Source: Anastatus disparis
Taxonomy: Eukaryota > Arthropoda > Insecta > Hymenoptera > Eupelmidae
Length of the DNA: 64,000 nt
NCBI GenBank assembly: GCA_017163975.1
Contig: JAFFSR010000242.1
Coordinates: forward strand, 2,319,001 to 2,383,000
Direction of reading: 5' to 3'
Below, one piece after another: positions 23,991 to 35,658 of this stretch (position 1 is its first letter; every line of letters starts with the position of its first letter). A program made the translations under genes and the position numbers. The notes beneath the pieces were generated by a model. It saw only the letters and a program-made list of their open reading frames with translations. It was not told the origin of the DNA and made no database searches.

Positions 23991-24155
23991 TCCCTAGCGA
24001 AAATATAAAATGTTTAAAAATTTTTAAAACTGTTTATAACTGTTTTAAATGTCTCAAATTCCACAATTATAAACTATTTTTAACAGTTTTAAAAAGTTTT
24101 GAATAATTTTAAACTATTTCAAACAGTAATGCACATTTTATATTTTCACTAGGGG
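23991..24155. mobile_element. 165-bp MITE with 23-bp inverted ends, flanked by TA
   Basis: The terminal inverted repeats are 23991-24013 and 24133-24155; they read YCCCTAGYGAAAATATAAA from each end. They differ at two positions out of 23 and are bounded on both sides by the dinucleotide TA (23989-23990 and 24156-24157). The interior is made of short TTTTAAACTRTTT-like words that also partly pair. A TA target is typical of Tc1/mariner-type elements, so a non-autonomous member of that group is likely, but the terminal sequence itself is not one I can assign. Confidence 0.75.
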
Positions 24156-24157
24156 TA

Positions 24158-26760
24158 GATAAACGATTTTTTAAATTCTTGTTGGATTAATTAATATTAC
24201 TGTAATTAAAAAATAATTTTTAAAGTTATTAATTTATGTATAGAGGCTTTAATGATAGTTTAAAACGTAGAAAAAACGCCTATTGATTTCGTTCATTGAC
24301 TATTTGATCTTCGGTCGCTCATGTACTGATAGATTAAGTTCTTAAGTCCAAGTACAATTATTGCAAACGTAACAACAAACACTGTAATATATTTGATAAA
24401 TTAAGTTTATAAATAAAAATTTAAACCATCACATTTATCGAAATCGTTTAAAAAGCTAATCTTTATGCAAAATATTAATTTTATGCTATTGTAGAAAAAT
24501 TAGCATTATCAAGTCAGTATTTAACACGTTTAGAATATTTTTAATTTCCGTACATTTAAAAATTGAAAATATCCATAAAAACAAACCCAAACAAATAAAT
24601 ACACCTTAAAGATTTGTGTGGCATCTTAAAAACACATACAAAAAAAAGAAGTAAGTAAATAAAGTAAAAGTAAAGAAACGCAAGCAACAGAGGAAAAAAA
24701 GAAAGATTCACAGACCATAAAAGTACGCTATAGGAGATTTCGAGACTAGTAAACTTGCAGAAACTTCCGTTTTAGCGCGAACCATGATAAAAATCCTTGC
24801 GGCATTCACCTTAAAAAGGACGCCATTCGTCCCTTTTGAAAAAAATACATATAACCTAAAAAATCTGTATACATACATTTATAAATAGATATTATATAAA
24901 AAAAAAAGTTCAAATATAAAAATATGGCCTAGAAAAAATGTGAAATGCAAAATGTACATACGGGACGGGTATAAGAATAAATTCGCGGCCTTTATTCGCG
25001 GTATAATAATTTCGAGTGAGGTTATGTGCACTCTTATAATGCCTATATAAAATGAATTACCGCACGAACAATTGTGCAAGTGGTTAACTATAACACGAAA
25101 TACAATTATGCTAATGTTAAATACACATTAACACGAAATGCCAAGTTATAGAATATACATATATACTGGATTTTAACTATATGTACTGATTTTAATTGCT
25201 AAATATATAATACAGACAAAAGTATGCATTCGTTGTGTGCAATTTGTTTATAGTGGCGAATATTGCTTGTCTAACATTCGATGCTAAGAATTTCTTTTGT
25301 ATTTGGGCTAAGAGATGCAATTAAAGGTTTCCTAATGTTTTAGAATATATGTTTCGTTTTCTTACTATTTTTTTTTAATTTCTGTAGCAGGAATTTTGTT
25401 TCACAATGCTTTAATTACATTTTATATAAATTTCATTGAAATTGATATGAATGGAAACAACGAGAGGGATTTATAGTTGATATTATTTGGAAAAAAACGT
25501 TAATTTGGAGCTGCGTATCTCTAATGTTTTTTAAGTTTGCATTAATGATTGACTAAATGAATAAAAGATATTTTCTAGAAAAAAAGGGCCAAACTCGACT
25601 GAAAATTAAAAATTCTAATTCCGGTAGATTTTTAAGAAAGATATCAAAGTATCACGGAGAAAAAATTGGAATTGAATTAACTTCATGCGTTGATTTATTT
25701 TAATTCGAGCATAGAATTATACGAAGAGGAAAAATTTCGGAAATAAGTCAAGTCAAGTTGGAATAAATTAAACTTTACATACAAAGTGTTAATATCTTGG
25801 AATATTGTAATGACGAGCTTCACGCTTTTCCAACTCGACGTTGGACTGATGAGATCTCCAAACGTCGAGATTCTGCATGTCCGAGTTTCTCGGAGTTACG
25901 CAAACGTCAAACTACGCATTTCTGTTGTTTAACATCGAGTTAAGCGATGAAATGTTTTGTTTTATATCACCTTAACTTTTCTCGGAGTTCTTGCAATTCG
26001 AGTTTGACGATGAAATAACACAGAATACTGAATTGAGTTATTTCAAGTAATATTGGAGTTGCGCTAACTCTAAATTTCTTTGTAGATACTATCACTTATA
26101 TTTTAAAAGATAACAGCATATATATAAAAAATACTTTATAGTTAAATTGAAATACTGATTAATGTGTCAATAATGGGATTCGTGATAAATTAAAATCGAT
26201 TATGTTTTTGACATTTTTCCGAAAAATGGCTAAAATTAAAAGCTTAAAACAATACTTTTACTTCTGCGTATCAAATTACTTCATGAATCTTTAATTAACT
26301 CACTTTTTATTAAAGTCCCTTAATATTTCATAATGGCAAAAAGATTAGCCAACCTCCACAAATGTGGGATTTTTAAAAACCAGTCGGAAAAATCCACGAG
26401 TATATTGGTACCAATTTAGTTGATAATCATATATTTTCTCAAATGATACAGAGCGAATGTGTGTCTTTTAAAGATGTTTTGTATGATTACTTATCCCAAT
26501 GCATATATTTTTATTTAAAGGTTAATCATATTTTTTTCTCAATATGAAACTCCAATAAGTTCTTATTTGGCATATATCCGTCTTCTCGTGCACCTTTTTC
26601 TTTTTTTAACTCAACATTCTTGCTTTATAAAAAAAAAGTGCATTCGAGACTTGGAGAACCGTTTTCTTTTTATTGAAGGTATAGACAGAAATAAAACGCT
26701 AGCAATGAATTTTTAAAGACTATATCTCATTCTCATACGAGAGAAGGAGCCAACTCTACA
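24158..26760. other. AT-rich with a CpG-containing segment at 25791-26060
   Basis: The segment holds the hairpin at 25834-25869 and repeated CGAG / GGAGTT words. A small GGATTTTT / AAAAATCC hairpin is at 26367-26395. No gene supported. Confidence 0.55.
25834..25869. repeat. CpG-rich hairpin CTCGACGTTGGA / TCCAAACGTCGAG
   Basis: 12-13 bp arms (25834-25845 and 25857-25869) with one bulge and an 11-nt loop. It stands in a stretch rich in CGAG and GGAGTT words (25791-26060), including CGGAGTTACGC and GGAGTTGCGC, that differs from its AT-rich flanks. It could be a decayed inverted-repeat transposon. Confidence 0.45.
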
Positions 26761-26950
26761 AGGTAAAAAAGCCTTTAAAAAAAAGAAAGAGAAAAGAAAA
26801 GAAAGGGATGGAATGAAGACGATATATAACGCAGTTATATGGGTGCGCTCGATAATACAACCCCTTCAGTTTCTCATCGCGGTGAGGCACACGCTACTTT
26901 ATTACTCTATGTACCCTTTCCGATCTGTAAACTAGACAACTTTTAAATAT
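26761..26950. other. Short island
   Basis: A purine tract (AAAGAAAGAGAAAAGAAAAG), then ACGCAGTTAT (26829-26838), GGGTGCGCTCG and CATCGCGGTGAGGC. The ACGCAGTTAT word links it to the islands at 361 and 43831. Confidence 0.4.
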
Positions 26951-28420
26951 ATAGAACTTTCAATGATTTTGATAACGTACGTAATGCTGTTAGCAAAAAT
27001 AATGTTAGAATATAAAATATTTCGGTTTTTATTTTGTGAATGGTCATTTAATTGTATAAAAAAATTTAATTTTCTGTGTATTATTACCAGTATTTAAAAA
27101 AATTTTAAATATCGATAAATTCTATAAATATTTTACAATATATCAGGCAAAAATTCAACAGCATAATTGCCAAGAATGTAAGAAAGTCGGTTTTTTTTAA
27201 GTACCCTTCCATTCACAAAATTTTTCTTGTGAAATTAAATTCCTTTGTTTTCCGCAATTAAGAAAATATAAGCGTAAATGGCGTAAAAAATAAACGTGTC
27301 GAAATAAAAATATGGCTTGTCCTTCGCTGAAAATCGTATTATACTATTATTACAAACGACAGACATTCGCTATTTAAAATTAAGCATTCTTGATAATTAC
27401 GAAACAAAACAGTAATCACCCTGACAAATTATACAAATATTTCGTAATATATGTGTACACGCAAACGTGACCCTAATTATTTAAACTCTTTTATTTTCTT
27501 TAATAGCTAATTTTTTTTTTATTTTGCTTTTGAAAAACCATCAATTAATAAATTTCGGAAAATTTTATTCTAAATTACATGTTATTCATATTTACAGACA
27601 AGTAAATAATTGTGTACGATACAGTAGTTAAGTATAAGCAGACATATATTTATACAGAAGAGGGCGTTAACTTGTATGATATTTATACTCTTATTAAAAT
27701 AGCGGCTGGTGTACATATATATAAACACGTCATACGGTCATTAAACCAACAAATGGTTTTTCTTTAAATTTTTAATGGACTTTATGATCGGCACGACTCT
27801 ATACATATGCCAAAAACAGCTAAGTAAATATCAAGTTAACCCTTTAGCTGAGCTGAAGATTTTTATATAATTTCATATGAACATCTTCATCACAGCAGTT
27901 GAAGAATTAAAAGAATTTTAAAAAAAACTCTAAACTAACTTTTCAATTTGTGTTATCGTTTATTATGATTAATACGTATAAAAATGATTTTCTTATAATC
28001 AATGTAATTCAAATCAATAATATAATTTACTGTTATTAAATGTATTCGAAATAAAAAATTAATACACTTTAATAACAGTTAATTAAAATATGTTTTGAAA
28101 GAGTAACTTATAAACAATGCATCTAAAGAGCGATAAAACGGAACTCAAATGACCTCAATGGAATTCGAAAAATGTCTGAATAAAAGTGTAATGCAAAAAA
28201 CATAAAAAGCGAAAAGTAAAATATCTTAGATACCAACGTTCGAGCCTACTTTTTCCATATTATCATTTATAATAGGCATAATAAGAAAATGTTATCGGTT
28301 ATGGTAAGTAAAAAAAAAGGTTTAGATTTGTTTATTTTGAAAATAGCTTAGTTCTATAAATAAACCTCCTCTTATATATCTCTTATCTTGACTTGTACTC
28401 TTAAAGGTTTTGTATATATA
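26951..28420. other. AT-rich, little identified
   Basis: Only the possible TTAA-flanked relic at 27840-27906. No gene. Confidence 0.6.
27840..27906. mobile_element. Possible decayed TTAA-flanked element
   Basis: The segment between TTAA at 27836-27839 and TTAA at 27907-27910 starts CCCTTTAGCTGAGCTGAAGA. Read from the other end it starts TTCTTCAACTGCTGTGATGA. The two ends align (YYYTTYARCTG...GAAGAT) with gaps. TTAA is frequent in this DNA, so the flanks alone prove little. It may be a relic of the same type as the element at 60498. Confidence 0.4.
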
Positions 28421-28660
28421 TCCTTTTTACCGTTAAATACCGTGCGATCCTAGAGCGCCACTCGAGGCAAACATAACGGGTCGACACTTTACTAACAATT
28501 CGCGCTCCTCGCTCTCGCAGTTCGCAGTGTGTAGAAAATCCAATGTGCGTCAGCCCGGTCTATGTGCATTAAAAGAAAGAGAAACGCAAATACTTGACGA
28601 GACAAAGAGAGGAGGATGTGTATAAGGTGCGCGAATATAATAAGAAAACAAAAGAGAAAG
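28421..28660. other. CpG-rich island
   Basis: GAGCGCCACTCGAGGC, ACGGGTCGACAC, TTCGCGCTCCTCGCTCTCGC and GTGCGTCAGCCCGG within 120 bp, then a GA-rich tail (GAGACAAAGAGAGGAGG). This compact GC-rich block in AT-rich DNA is a candidate promoter or exon, but no open frame runs through it. Confidence 0.4.
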
Positions 28661-29877
28661 GATTTTCATGAATTTTATGTGATACGGAAATTATATATTT
28701 CAATTTTAAATTATCTTTAACATATAGCTCTAATATTTCAGAAATTCTATCAAAATAGAAGTTAATATATTGTCACGATAAGCTTAAAATTATTTAAATC
28801 TTTTAGTTTTTTCAACGCTTTTTAAAGATATTTTTTTTAATGTACTATTAGATATTTTAAAATCTTCATAATAAATTTTTTAACAAACATTGTATACAAT
28901 GAACAGGTCATGTATACATGTTATTAAAAACTTCTTTATATTGTTTATCTAATTGAAAAATTCATTGATGAAGTTAGCAGAAAGAGCTAACGGTATATAA
29001 CTTCGAAGAGCTAAGAATGCGATGTTCACGTTTGTTTTTCGAATAGATTTTCCGATCGCGAAATATGTTGTAAGATTATGAAACATTATATAAGTTGTAT
29101 TATAATGAAGCATATTTATTCTATGATAATAAAACATTCAAAACTGCAAAAATTCAAGTTTTTTAAAAATATATTAGAAAAATTTAAATAAATAATCGAT
29201 GTATTTTATAAGATTGATTAAAAGAGTATAAGTAAAGAGTATATAAATTATTTTAAATTAAAAAAAAATGTATTGAAAATAAAAAAAAAAGGTATAATCA
29301 ATTAAAATGAAAAAATCAAAGGTTTAAAAAAGTAGTAATAGCAATTATTTAAATTTAAATTAATTTATCAGGAAAATGAGGAAATATATATTATTTTGCT
29401 TGTTTCCTCACTCTCACCTTATAATCAATTATAGGGAAAAAAGAGGTAAAAAAACAAAACTTGTAATATGTATTTAATTTTCCTTGTTTCGAATATATTG
29501 CGCGCATTTAAAATAGGGTTATAATTAAAATATACTTAAAAAAATAATAAATAACATTAAAAGGAAAACTAATGCTTTTTACTAATAATAAGGAAAAACT
29601 TGTAAGTTTCAATTAATTAAATGTTAATTTTAAGCTTTTTATGATGATAAGTTTTAATCCACTAAGTTCGCAAAGATATTTTTGTGTCATAAATAACCCT
29701 CATAAGAAATTCTAATCATGGGTTATATGTATACATTTAGATATTTTTCGATCGTTCAAAGGTAAACATAAAATACACTATAACCAATGATTTTTTTATT
29801 ATAATTATATTGCATACTAATTATTTTTCAAAAAGCACCAGGTGATGAATTAGTTGCTTTTAAATATGTTAATATAT
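28661..29877. other. AT-rich, nothing identified
   Basis: No gene or element seen up to SINE copy 3. Confidence 0.65.
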
Positions 29878-30060
29878 GAGCCGGTCTGTGGCTCAGTCGT
29901 TAGAGCGTTGGATTCGTGATCTCGAGTTTTTGAGTTCAAATCCTGCTCTCAGCCAATTGACACAAGCACCACTGTATACGTTACATGTGCTGCAGTTCAT
30001 AAACACACGAGCTCCGTCGCTGATTAGCATAACAAATAGTATAAATATAGCGACGAAAAA
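29878..30060 (+). mobile_element. tRNA-derived SINE, copy 3 (subfamily A)
   Basis: Plus-strand copy. It starts GAGCCGGTCTGTGGCTCAG, with the A box at 29889-29900 and the B box at 29933-29943 (AGTTCAAATCC). The body (ACAAGCACCACTGTA...ACGTTACATGTGCTG), the GCTCCGTCGCTGATTAGCAT block and the ending ATATAGCGACG followed by an A run match copies 1 and 2. I could not fix a target site duplication. The 70-codon frame here is a by-product of the element. Confidence 0.87.
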
Positions 30061-33000
30061 ATATTTATTTTTGCAAATGAATAACTAAATATTTTAGAAT
30101 GTGAATAATAGTCTTTTTATAAAAATACAAATCATCAAATTTTTATTTATCTATCATTCACTGACAAGAGATAAATTATTCTGTTACTCAACTTGACCCC
30201 ACATGAATTTTAATTTTGATAAAGCTTTTTAACCTATCGTAATCAGCACTATTAAAAAAATCAAATATTTATTTATTATTTCATTTACTAATCGTTACTC
30301 TAAAAAGTAATACTTCCATGAAAAATTCTTTTTTAATATAAGATCTTTATTTGAAAAAATAAATTTTTAAAAAATATAAAAAAGGAAATGAAAATAAAAA
30401 ATATATGAAATCATCATAAAAATAAGAGAAAAAAAATATCCATAAAAATACCTTCGATATTTTAATCTAAGATCGACAAAATGATTAGCATGACGTGCAT
30501 TTTGGTGGCTTTCTCAAAATATTGACATTTCATTCCGCGGAGATAAGAGTTATTTAGAGAACTGATGACAAGCTAAGCTTATCTCTCTAGATATTATATA
30601 CGTGCACGCCTGGTGAAGATAAACCTGAGAACATGATCACATAGGGGGAATTTTCGCCTATAAGCCCCATCTGTCCAATCCCATTCACATGTTGCTTTTC
30701 TCTCTCTCGAAAATTTTTATGACCTAAAAAAGTACAGTGTTATACTATATATTCTATAGAAACAGTTTAGTTTATATATTTTGGTTATAAGATTATTATT
30801 GTTTTGAATTTCCAAACTTTGAAAAGCCGCCAATTATAATAAACTTATGTTGTCGGATGGTGTTATATGTATATTTTTTTTTCATTTTAATCAGGATACG
30901 ACATGGTATCTTAAAAGCAGTGTCTTATCTTATTCCGTAAAATAATCCATAATGTAAACACTCAATAAATAACATAATTTATTGATTGTCATTCCTATTT
31001 TATAAGTTCATTGATTCATTTCGTAGAAACGAAATCATTGATCGATGATCGTATCAAACGAAAATTTTATTTTTTTATCAAATATATTTCTAATTCTATT
31101 AAAAGCTTGCGTAATTTCTTAGTAAAGAAATGACAATTTTAATGTATAAGTGTACATCGTAATGTTGCTTAAAAACATGACGTATATTAATTCTATTTAA
31201 GTTGTTAAATAATTTATATAAATAAACATTCAATGATAAATGACGTTTTATTTTTATTATAAAATTATCTATAAATGAAAAAAATCTTAAAATTATAGAG
31301 AAATGTAAACAAACGACAACGTGTCAAGTAAATAAAAAAAAATTGAGGAACTTGTTTTATCTCTTAACACTGCAGTTAAAAGAAGTTTTTGTTTATCAAA
31401 TATTAATGCATTGAGAAACTAAAATATGCATATGACGTTGTTAAAGTTAGTTTCCGCCAAGTACTCTACAATACGGGTCATTGAATGAAAGTTATATGTT
31501 GTCCGTATATAAAAAATTGTATCGCATAACAATATTATATATGAAATTAATAAAAAATATATATGATTAAAATATGGTCGATTTTTCACTAATTTAATTG
31601 AAAATTAATAAATATTGAAAAAATTTAGTAAAACAAAATAATATAATAAGAAAAACAATAATAAAATAATATAAGAAATTATAATTTACCATTGTTAGAA
31701 GATGATGTTATTATAATGATAGAGTATTAAAATCATCGTTATTGATTGAACGATTTTTAATCACAAATTATTTAGTTTTAAGTTTAGAATCATATATTAG
31801 ATTTAGTTTAGTTTTTAATTAACCAGCAAGTAACGTTGTTTACTTCTCTAGAAGTATGCATATATATAGGTTGATTTGGTGATTAGTTCACCTCTAGCTT
31901 ATCATTATGTATTACTAATTTTTGATCAATAAATAAATTATTTTTTTCTTTATGAAATAAAGAAAATTTGTGGTGTTGATCATATATATTTTTATCTTGT
32001 TTTGATTTTTGTTTCTACGAACTTGCTATATGGTTACTCGTTAAACTTTTTATTCATTCTAAGAGCTATTGACACACGATGCACTCTTTCTTATTCTTTG
32101 AAATTTTTGTAATGTCTATCAACATATACCTTATTTTTTTGTTTTTTACAACTGTTATTATAACTGTTTTTAACGATCACAAGCAAGTCTTTCGCAGACA
32201 AACTCATAAATGTGTTTATAATCTTAACGAAGTTTGTATTAAGTCATGCTGTACTTTTAAGTCACCGACCACACCTACCGCATACACAAACCTACCACAT
32301 AACGTTACAGATGCATTTTTTTTATTATAAACTATTTTTACGTATCAATGTGTAACCGAAAACTTTCATTATTCAAGCTAAAAAAAATAAAATCATGCTA
32401 TATTCGTTTAGCAACAACAACAACAAGACTGAATCAACTTTGTTATTTTTTTCACGCTCGTTTCGAGTTAGTTTTTCTTTAAACGTCGTTTTATCTTGTT
32501 TATGCACCGCCGATATTATTCGTTTCACGAGGGCTATGCAATGAATTTCAAGTTCTATTATAAACCGCAAAACTTCATTCGTTACCGGTATAGATAAACA
32601 TGCATAAATATTTCTAATTCTGATGCTTTTTTTTCTTATTTACACGTTTGACTTGGTCAAAGTCAACTTTTCGACACCTAATGATAAATTCAAATTTTAT
32701 ACGTTTCTAACGGTTTTTACATTTAAAATTTACTTTAACTTATGCTTATTATCAATTATTTTTTACAATTTCATTTATTACTTATCTGTAAACTAATATA
32801 CTAATTTTCAATAGTATGCACTTGGTAACACACACAAGTGCCGTTAACTATTATTACAAAAAAACCACTAAAATGTTGGTAGTTTTTAAATGTAAACAAT
32901 TACAAATTTAGTATTAATTGTTAAGCTATGAATTTGACACTATAATGCATGTTATATTTGTAATGTTATATTTGTAAGCTTTAATTAAATTACAATCATA

Positions 33001-34170
33001 TTAAAAACTTTATAATTTTCATTTTATATTAAAAATATTAATAAGCTTTTTTTATAGCAATAACATAATTTTTAAAAATAATTGGATTTATAACACGAAA
33101 AAATAGTTATTAAGAATAAGTATGAAAAATTTTGTAAAATCTTTGACATTGGATTGAAATTGAATTTTTAAGCGTATTATCTTGAAGTATATTATCCGAA
33201 GAATTAAACTGTGATTCATAATGTATTTGTAAACTGCTTTTGATCGTTTTGCCGAAATGATCAAAACAATTCTAACTGTTATCAAATCAATCTTATTCTA
33301 AGAATTACAATTATTTTTAAATCTGATCATTATGAATCTATGAAATAATAATTCTTTATCATGTTTAATAATATTTTATATTTTCCTACGAATTGTTACA
33401 CTGTAATATTTAAGTTATATGGTCAATACAGTCTCAGTAAAAAATTAGTCTAATTTTAAAAATCATTTTTTTTATTGCATGTCAAAATTTCAAATGTTTA
33501 AACGACAAAATTTATAAAGATTATAAATTTTGTCGCACAAAGTTTAAAATTAGATTGTGAAAAGATATAGCGTAAAAATGATTTTGATTTCTTAAATATG
33601 GGTAATATCATTAAAACAGAATGAAACTTTATTATTTTAATTTTTTTTAGCTTAGAGCTCATCAGCATATAATTTTTAATTTTTTTTCTTATAATTTTGA
33701 TAAAAAATATATACTTGATTAAAGATGTTTGTTTACGTGCGTGTTAATAAACTTTTCCATTAAAAACTATGATTTGATAAATTTAAAAATAAGATTTTAA
33801 AAATCTGTGCTGATGAATAAATGGAAAATACTTAAAGGAAGATTTCAAACTCATAAACTGAGAAAAGAAAAAAGTTTAGCACTATATTTAATGATATTAT
33901 CCATTTTGACTTACTTCAAAAATCACAAAAATCATTTTTAGAATGTATTTTAGATGGAAATTTTTTATTTTTATAATATTTATTATAAAAATATTATTTA
34001 ACCATCAATTATAAAAAAAATGTCTTTTTTAGTAAATATAATTAATGTCAAATGTTTAATTTTACATTATTTGTTATTATTAACATTTTTTCTTGCAAAC
34101 TCTACGAAAAACCAAAGTTTTTTCCTTTATTTTTTGAATGAATAACAATTTGTTACACCTCCTTATACGT
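30061..34170. other. AT-rich, only one hairpin
   Basis: The perfect hairpin at 33503-33535 is the only structure noted. Short frames are AT-driven. No gene supported. Confidence 0.6.
33503..33535. repeat. Perfect 15-bp hairpin with 3-nt loop
   Basis: CGACAAAATTTATAA at 33503-33517, loop AGA, then the exact reverse complement at 33521-33535. Beyond the stem both sides continue with GTTTAAA-like and AAAATCATTTT-like words that pair imperfectly out to roughly 33463 and 33586. The perfect stem may be the centre of a decayed foldback element. Confidence 0.55.
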
Positions 34171-34818
34171 ATTTAGCTCAGCTTCAAATGATTACAGCTT
34201 CGAAAAAAACCGCATTACGAAACTGCATTCGTCGAAGTAGGTTGTATAAACAAAAACATGCAGAAAAAGAAAAAGAGTATGACTGTAATAATCTTGGCGC
34301 TTCGAATGAAAAAAAGCGTATGTGTGTGTACGTGTGACTTTGTATGTATGAGTAAAAAACGGCGCCACAAATAGCCGGGGAATTATGATGAGGAAAACAA
34401 GTCGCGGAAACCAAAAATGACTCAATTGATTTTTTTTTTATTTAAGATGAATCAGACGGAACTTGCACTTCGAACTTGAAATTTTTGCGGTCGTAACGTC
34501 ATCTTGATGCGATATATACCCACTTTTAAAATTTAATGTTTATCAATTGATAAGCCCGAGGTAAATTCACAAGCGCAGGAAGTCAATAATAAGACGAAGT
34601 CAACGAAACGCTATGGAATTCGTTTACGAGAATTTTAAAAAAAAATACAATGATAAGATATCAGGCCAGTTTAATCTCAATTGCTCTTTGCGTATGTATA
34701 CGTTATCGGCTCACCTGCTTTTTCAAACTTCTTCGTTGTATACATATATGCTTACAGGAAGTATACTTACAGAAAAGTCAACATATATTCATTGATGTAT
34801 GATACAAAGTTAACTTTT
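34171..34818. other. Mild island
   Basis: GGCGCC at 34371-34376, a TGTGTGTGTACGTGTG run near 34320 and TAGCCGGGG. It includes overlapping minus-strand frames without recognisable domains. Confidence 0.4.
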
Positions 34819-34985
34819 ATTTTAACGCTGTTGTATTTATGCTATCATTGCGATGCTAATTACCAAAGGAGGTTTGAATTAAGCACACGTAACGTGGTGC
34901 TTGTGTCAATCGAACAAAACCAGGATTCGAACTCGAGCCCGTGAGATACGAATCCATGACTACCGAGCAAGTCACTAAAAACCTC
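34819..34985 (-). mobile_element. tRNA-derived SINE, copy 4 (subfamily B, diverged)
   Basis: The most decayed copy, on the minus strand. The B box is intact (34923-34933, AGTTCGAATCC), but the A box is degraded (34963-34974, TGACTTGCTCGG). The AAGCACCAC...GTTACGTGTGCTT body, the TAATTAGCATCGCAATGATAG block and the TACAACAGCGTTAAA end are recognisable. A possible diverged target duplication, CAAARTTRACTTTT, lies at 34805-34818 and 34986-34999 (12 of 14 identical), which would fix the borders given here. It is only about 0.5 kb from copy 5 and in the opposite orientation. Confidence 0.75.
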
Positions 34986-35438
34986 CAAAATTGACTTTTC
35001 AAAAGCTTATCACCAAGAAAAAAGGATTATACCATGTATCTTTACAATCGTGTCGTTTGTATATATAGATATGCATTCATAATAAAAGATACGACAATGA
35101 TTGTGCATAAAAGAAAAAAAAATTTTTTTCAACACCAAACGTAACGAGTTGCGTTTTATGTCTGAGACGGGAGTTTACATGGATTATTGTATACATTTAT
35201 AGTTGCGGCGCAATAGTTCTTAGAAGAAGCTGTTCAATTTTTTTTTTTACATCACACTTAGCAACTTAATGCAACCTTACGTACGTTTAGCTGTTGCATG
35301 ATTTCTTGTTTTATGAGTATACATAAGATAGGAAATAATAAGTTGACATACACAGATCTGATAAAGTTTTACGAAAAGTTTTTAAATAATTGAATATTTT
35401 ATTAACTTATACGTAAGACGTTAATTCTATTTTTAGTT

Positions 35439-35470
35439 CCAAATTCGAATTTGGAAATTTAGTTTCCAAA
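35439..35470. repeat. Two overlapping palindromes next to SINE copy 5
   Basis: CCAAATTCGAATTTGG (35439-35454) is a perfect 16-bp palindrome. It overlaps TTTGGAAA / TTTCCAAA (35450-35457 and 35463-35470), which has a 5-nt loop. The second arm ends one or two bases before the SINE starts. The words TTCCAAATTCG and TTCCAAATCCG occur as near direct repeats. Confidence 0.6.
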
Positions 35471-35471
35471 T

Positions 35472-35658
35472 CCGTCAGTGGCTCAGTCGGTAGAGTGATG
35501 GATTCGTAATCTTGAGGTCCCGAGTTCGATTCCCGCTCTAAGCCAATTGATACAAGCACCACTGTACGTTACATGTGCTGCAGTTCACGAACACACTGGA
35601 GACCTTTGTCGATAATTATCATAAAAATACAGCGACGTTAAATAGAATAAAAAAAAGA
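35472..35658 (+). mobile_element. tRNA-derived SINE, copy 5 (subfamily B)
   Basis: A well-preserved plus-strand copy. The A box is at 35479-35490 (TGGCTCAGTCGG, which fits TRGYNNANNGG) and the B box at 35523-35533 (AGTTCGATTCC). Between them a tRNA-like arm has the loop TTCGTAA. The body then has ATACAAGCACCACTGTACGT and ACATGTGCTGCAGTTCACG, and the end is ATACAGCGACGTTAAATA followed by an A-rich tail. It begins one or two bases after a pair of overlapping palindromes (35439-35470). No target duplication was found. Confidence 0.88.

Noticed and set aside
35472..35545. tRNA gene
   Set aside because: A and B boxes are present but acceptor and anticodon stems do not pair properly, and the same sequence recurs with a SINE body and A tail in seven places.
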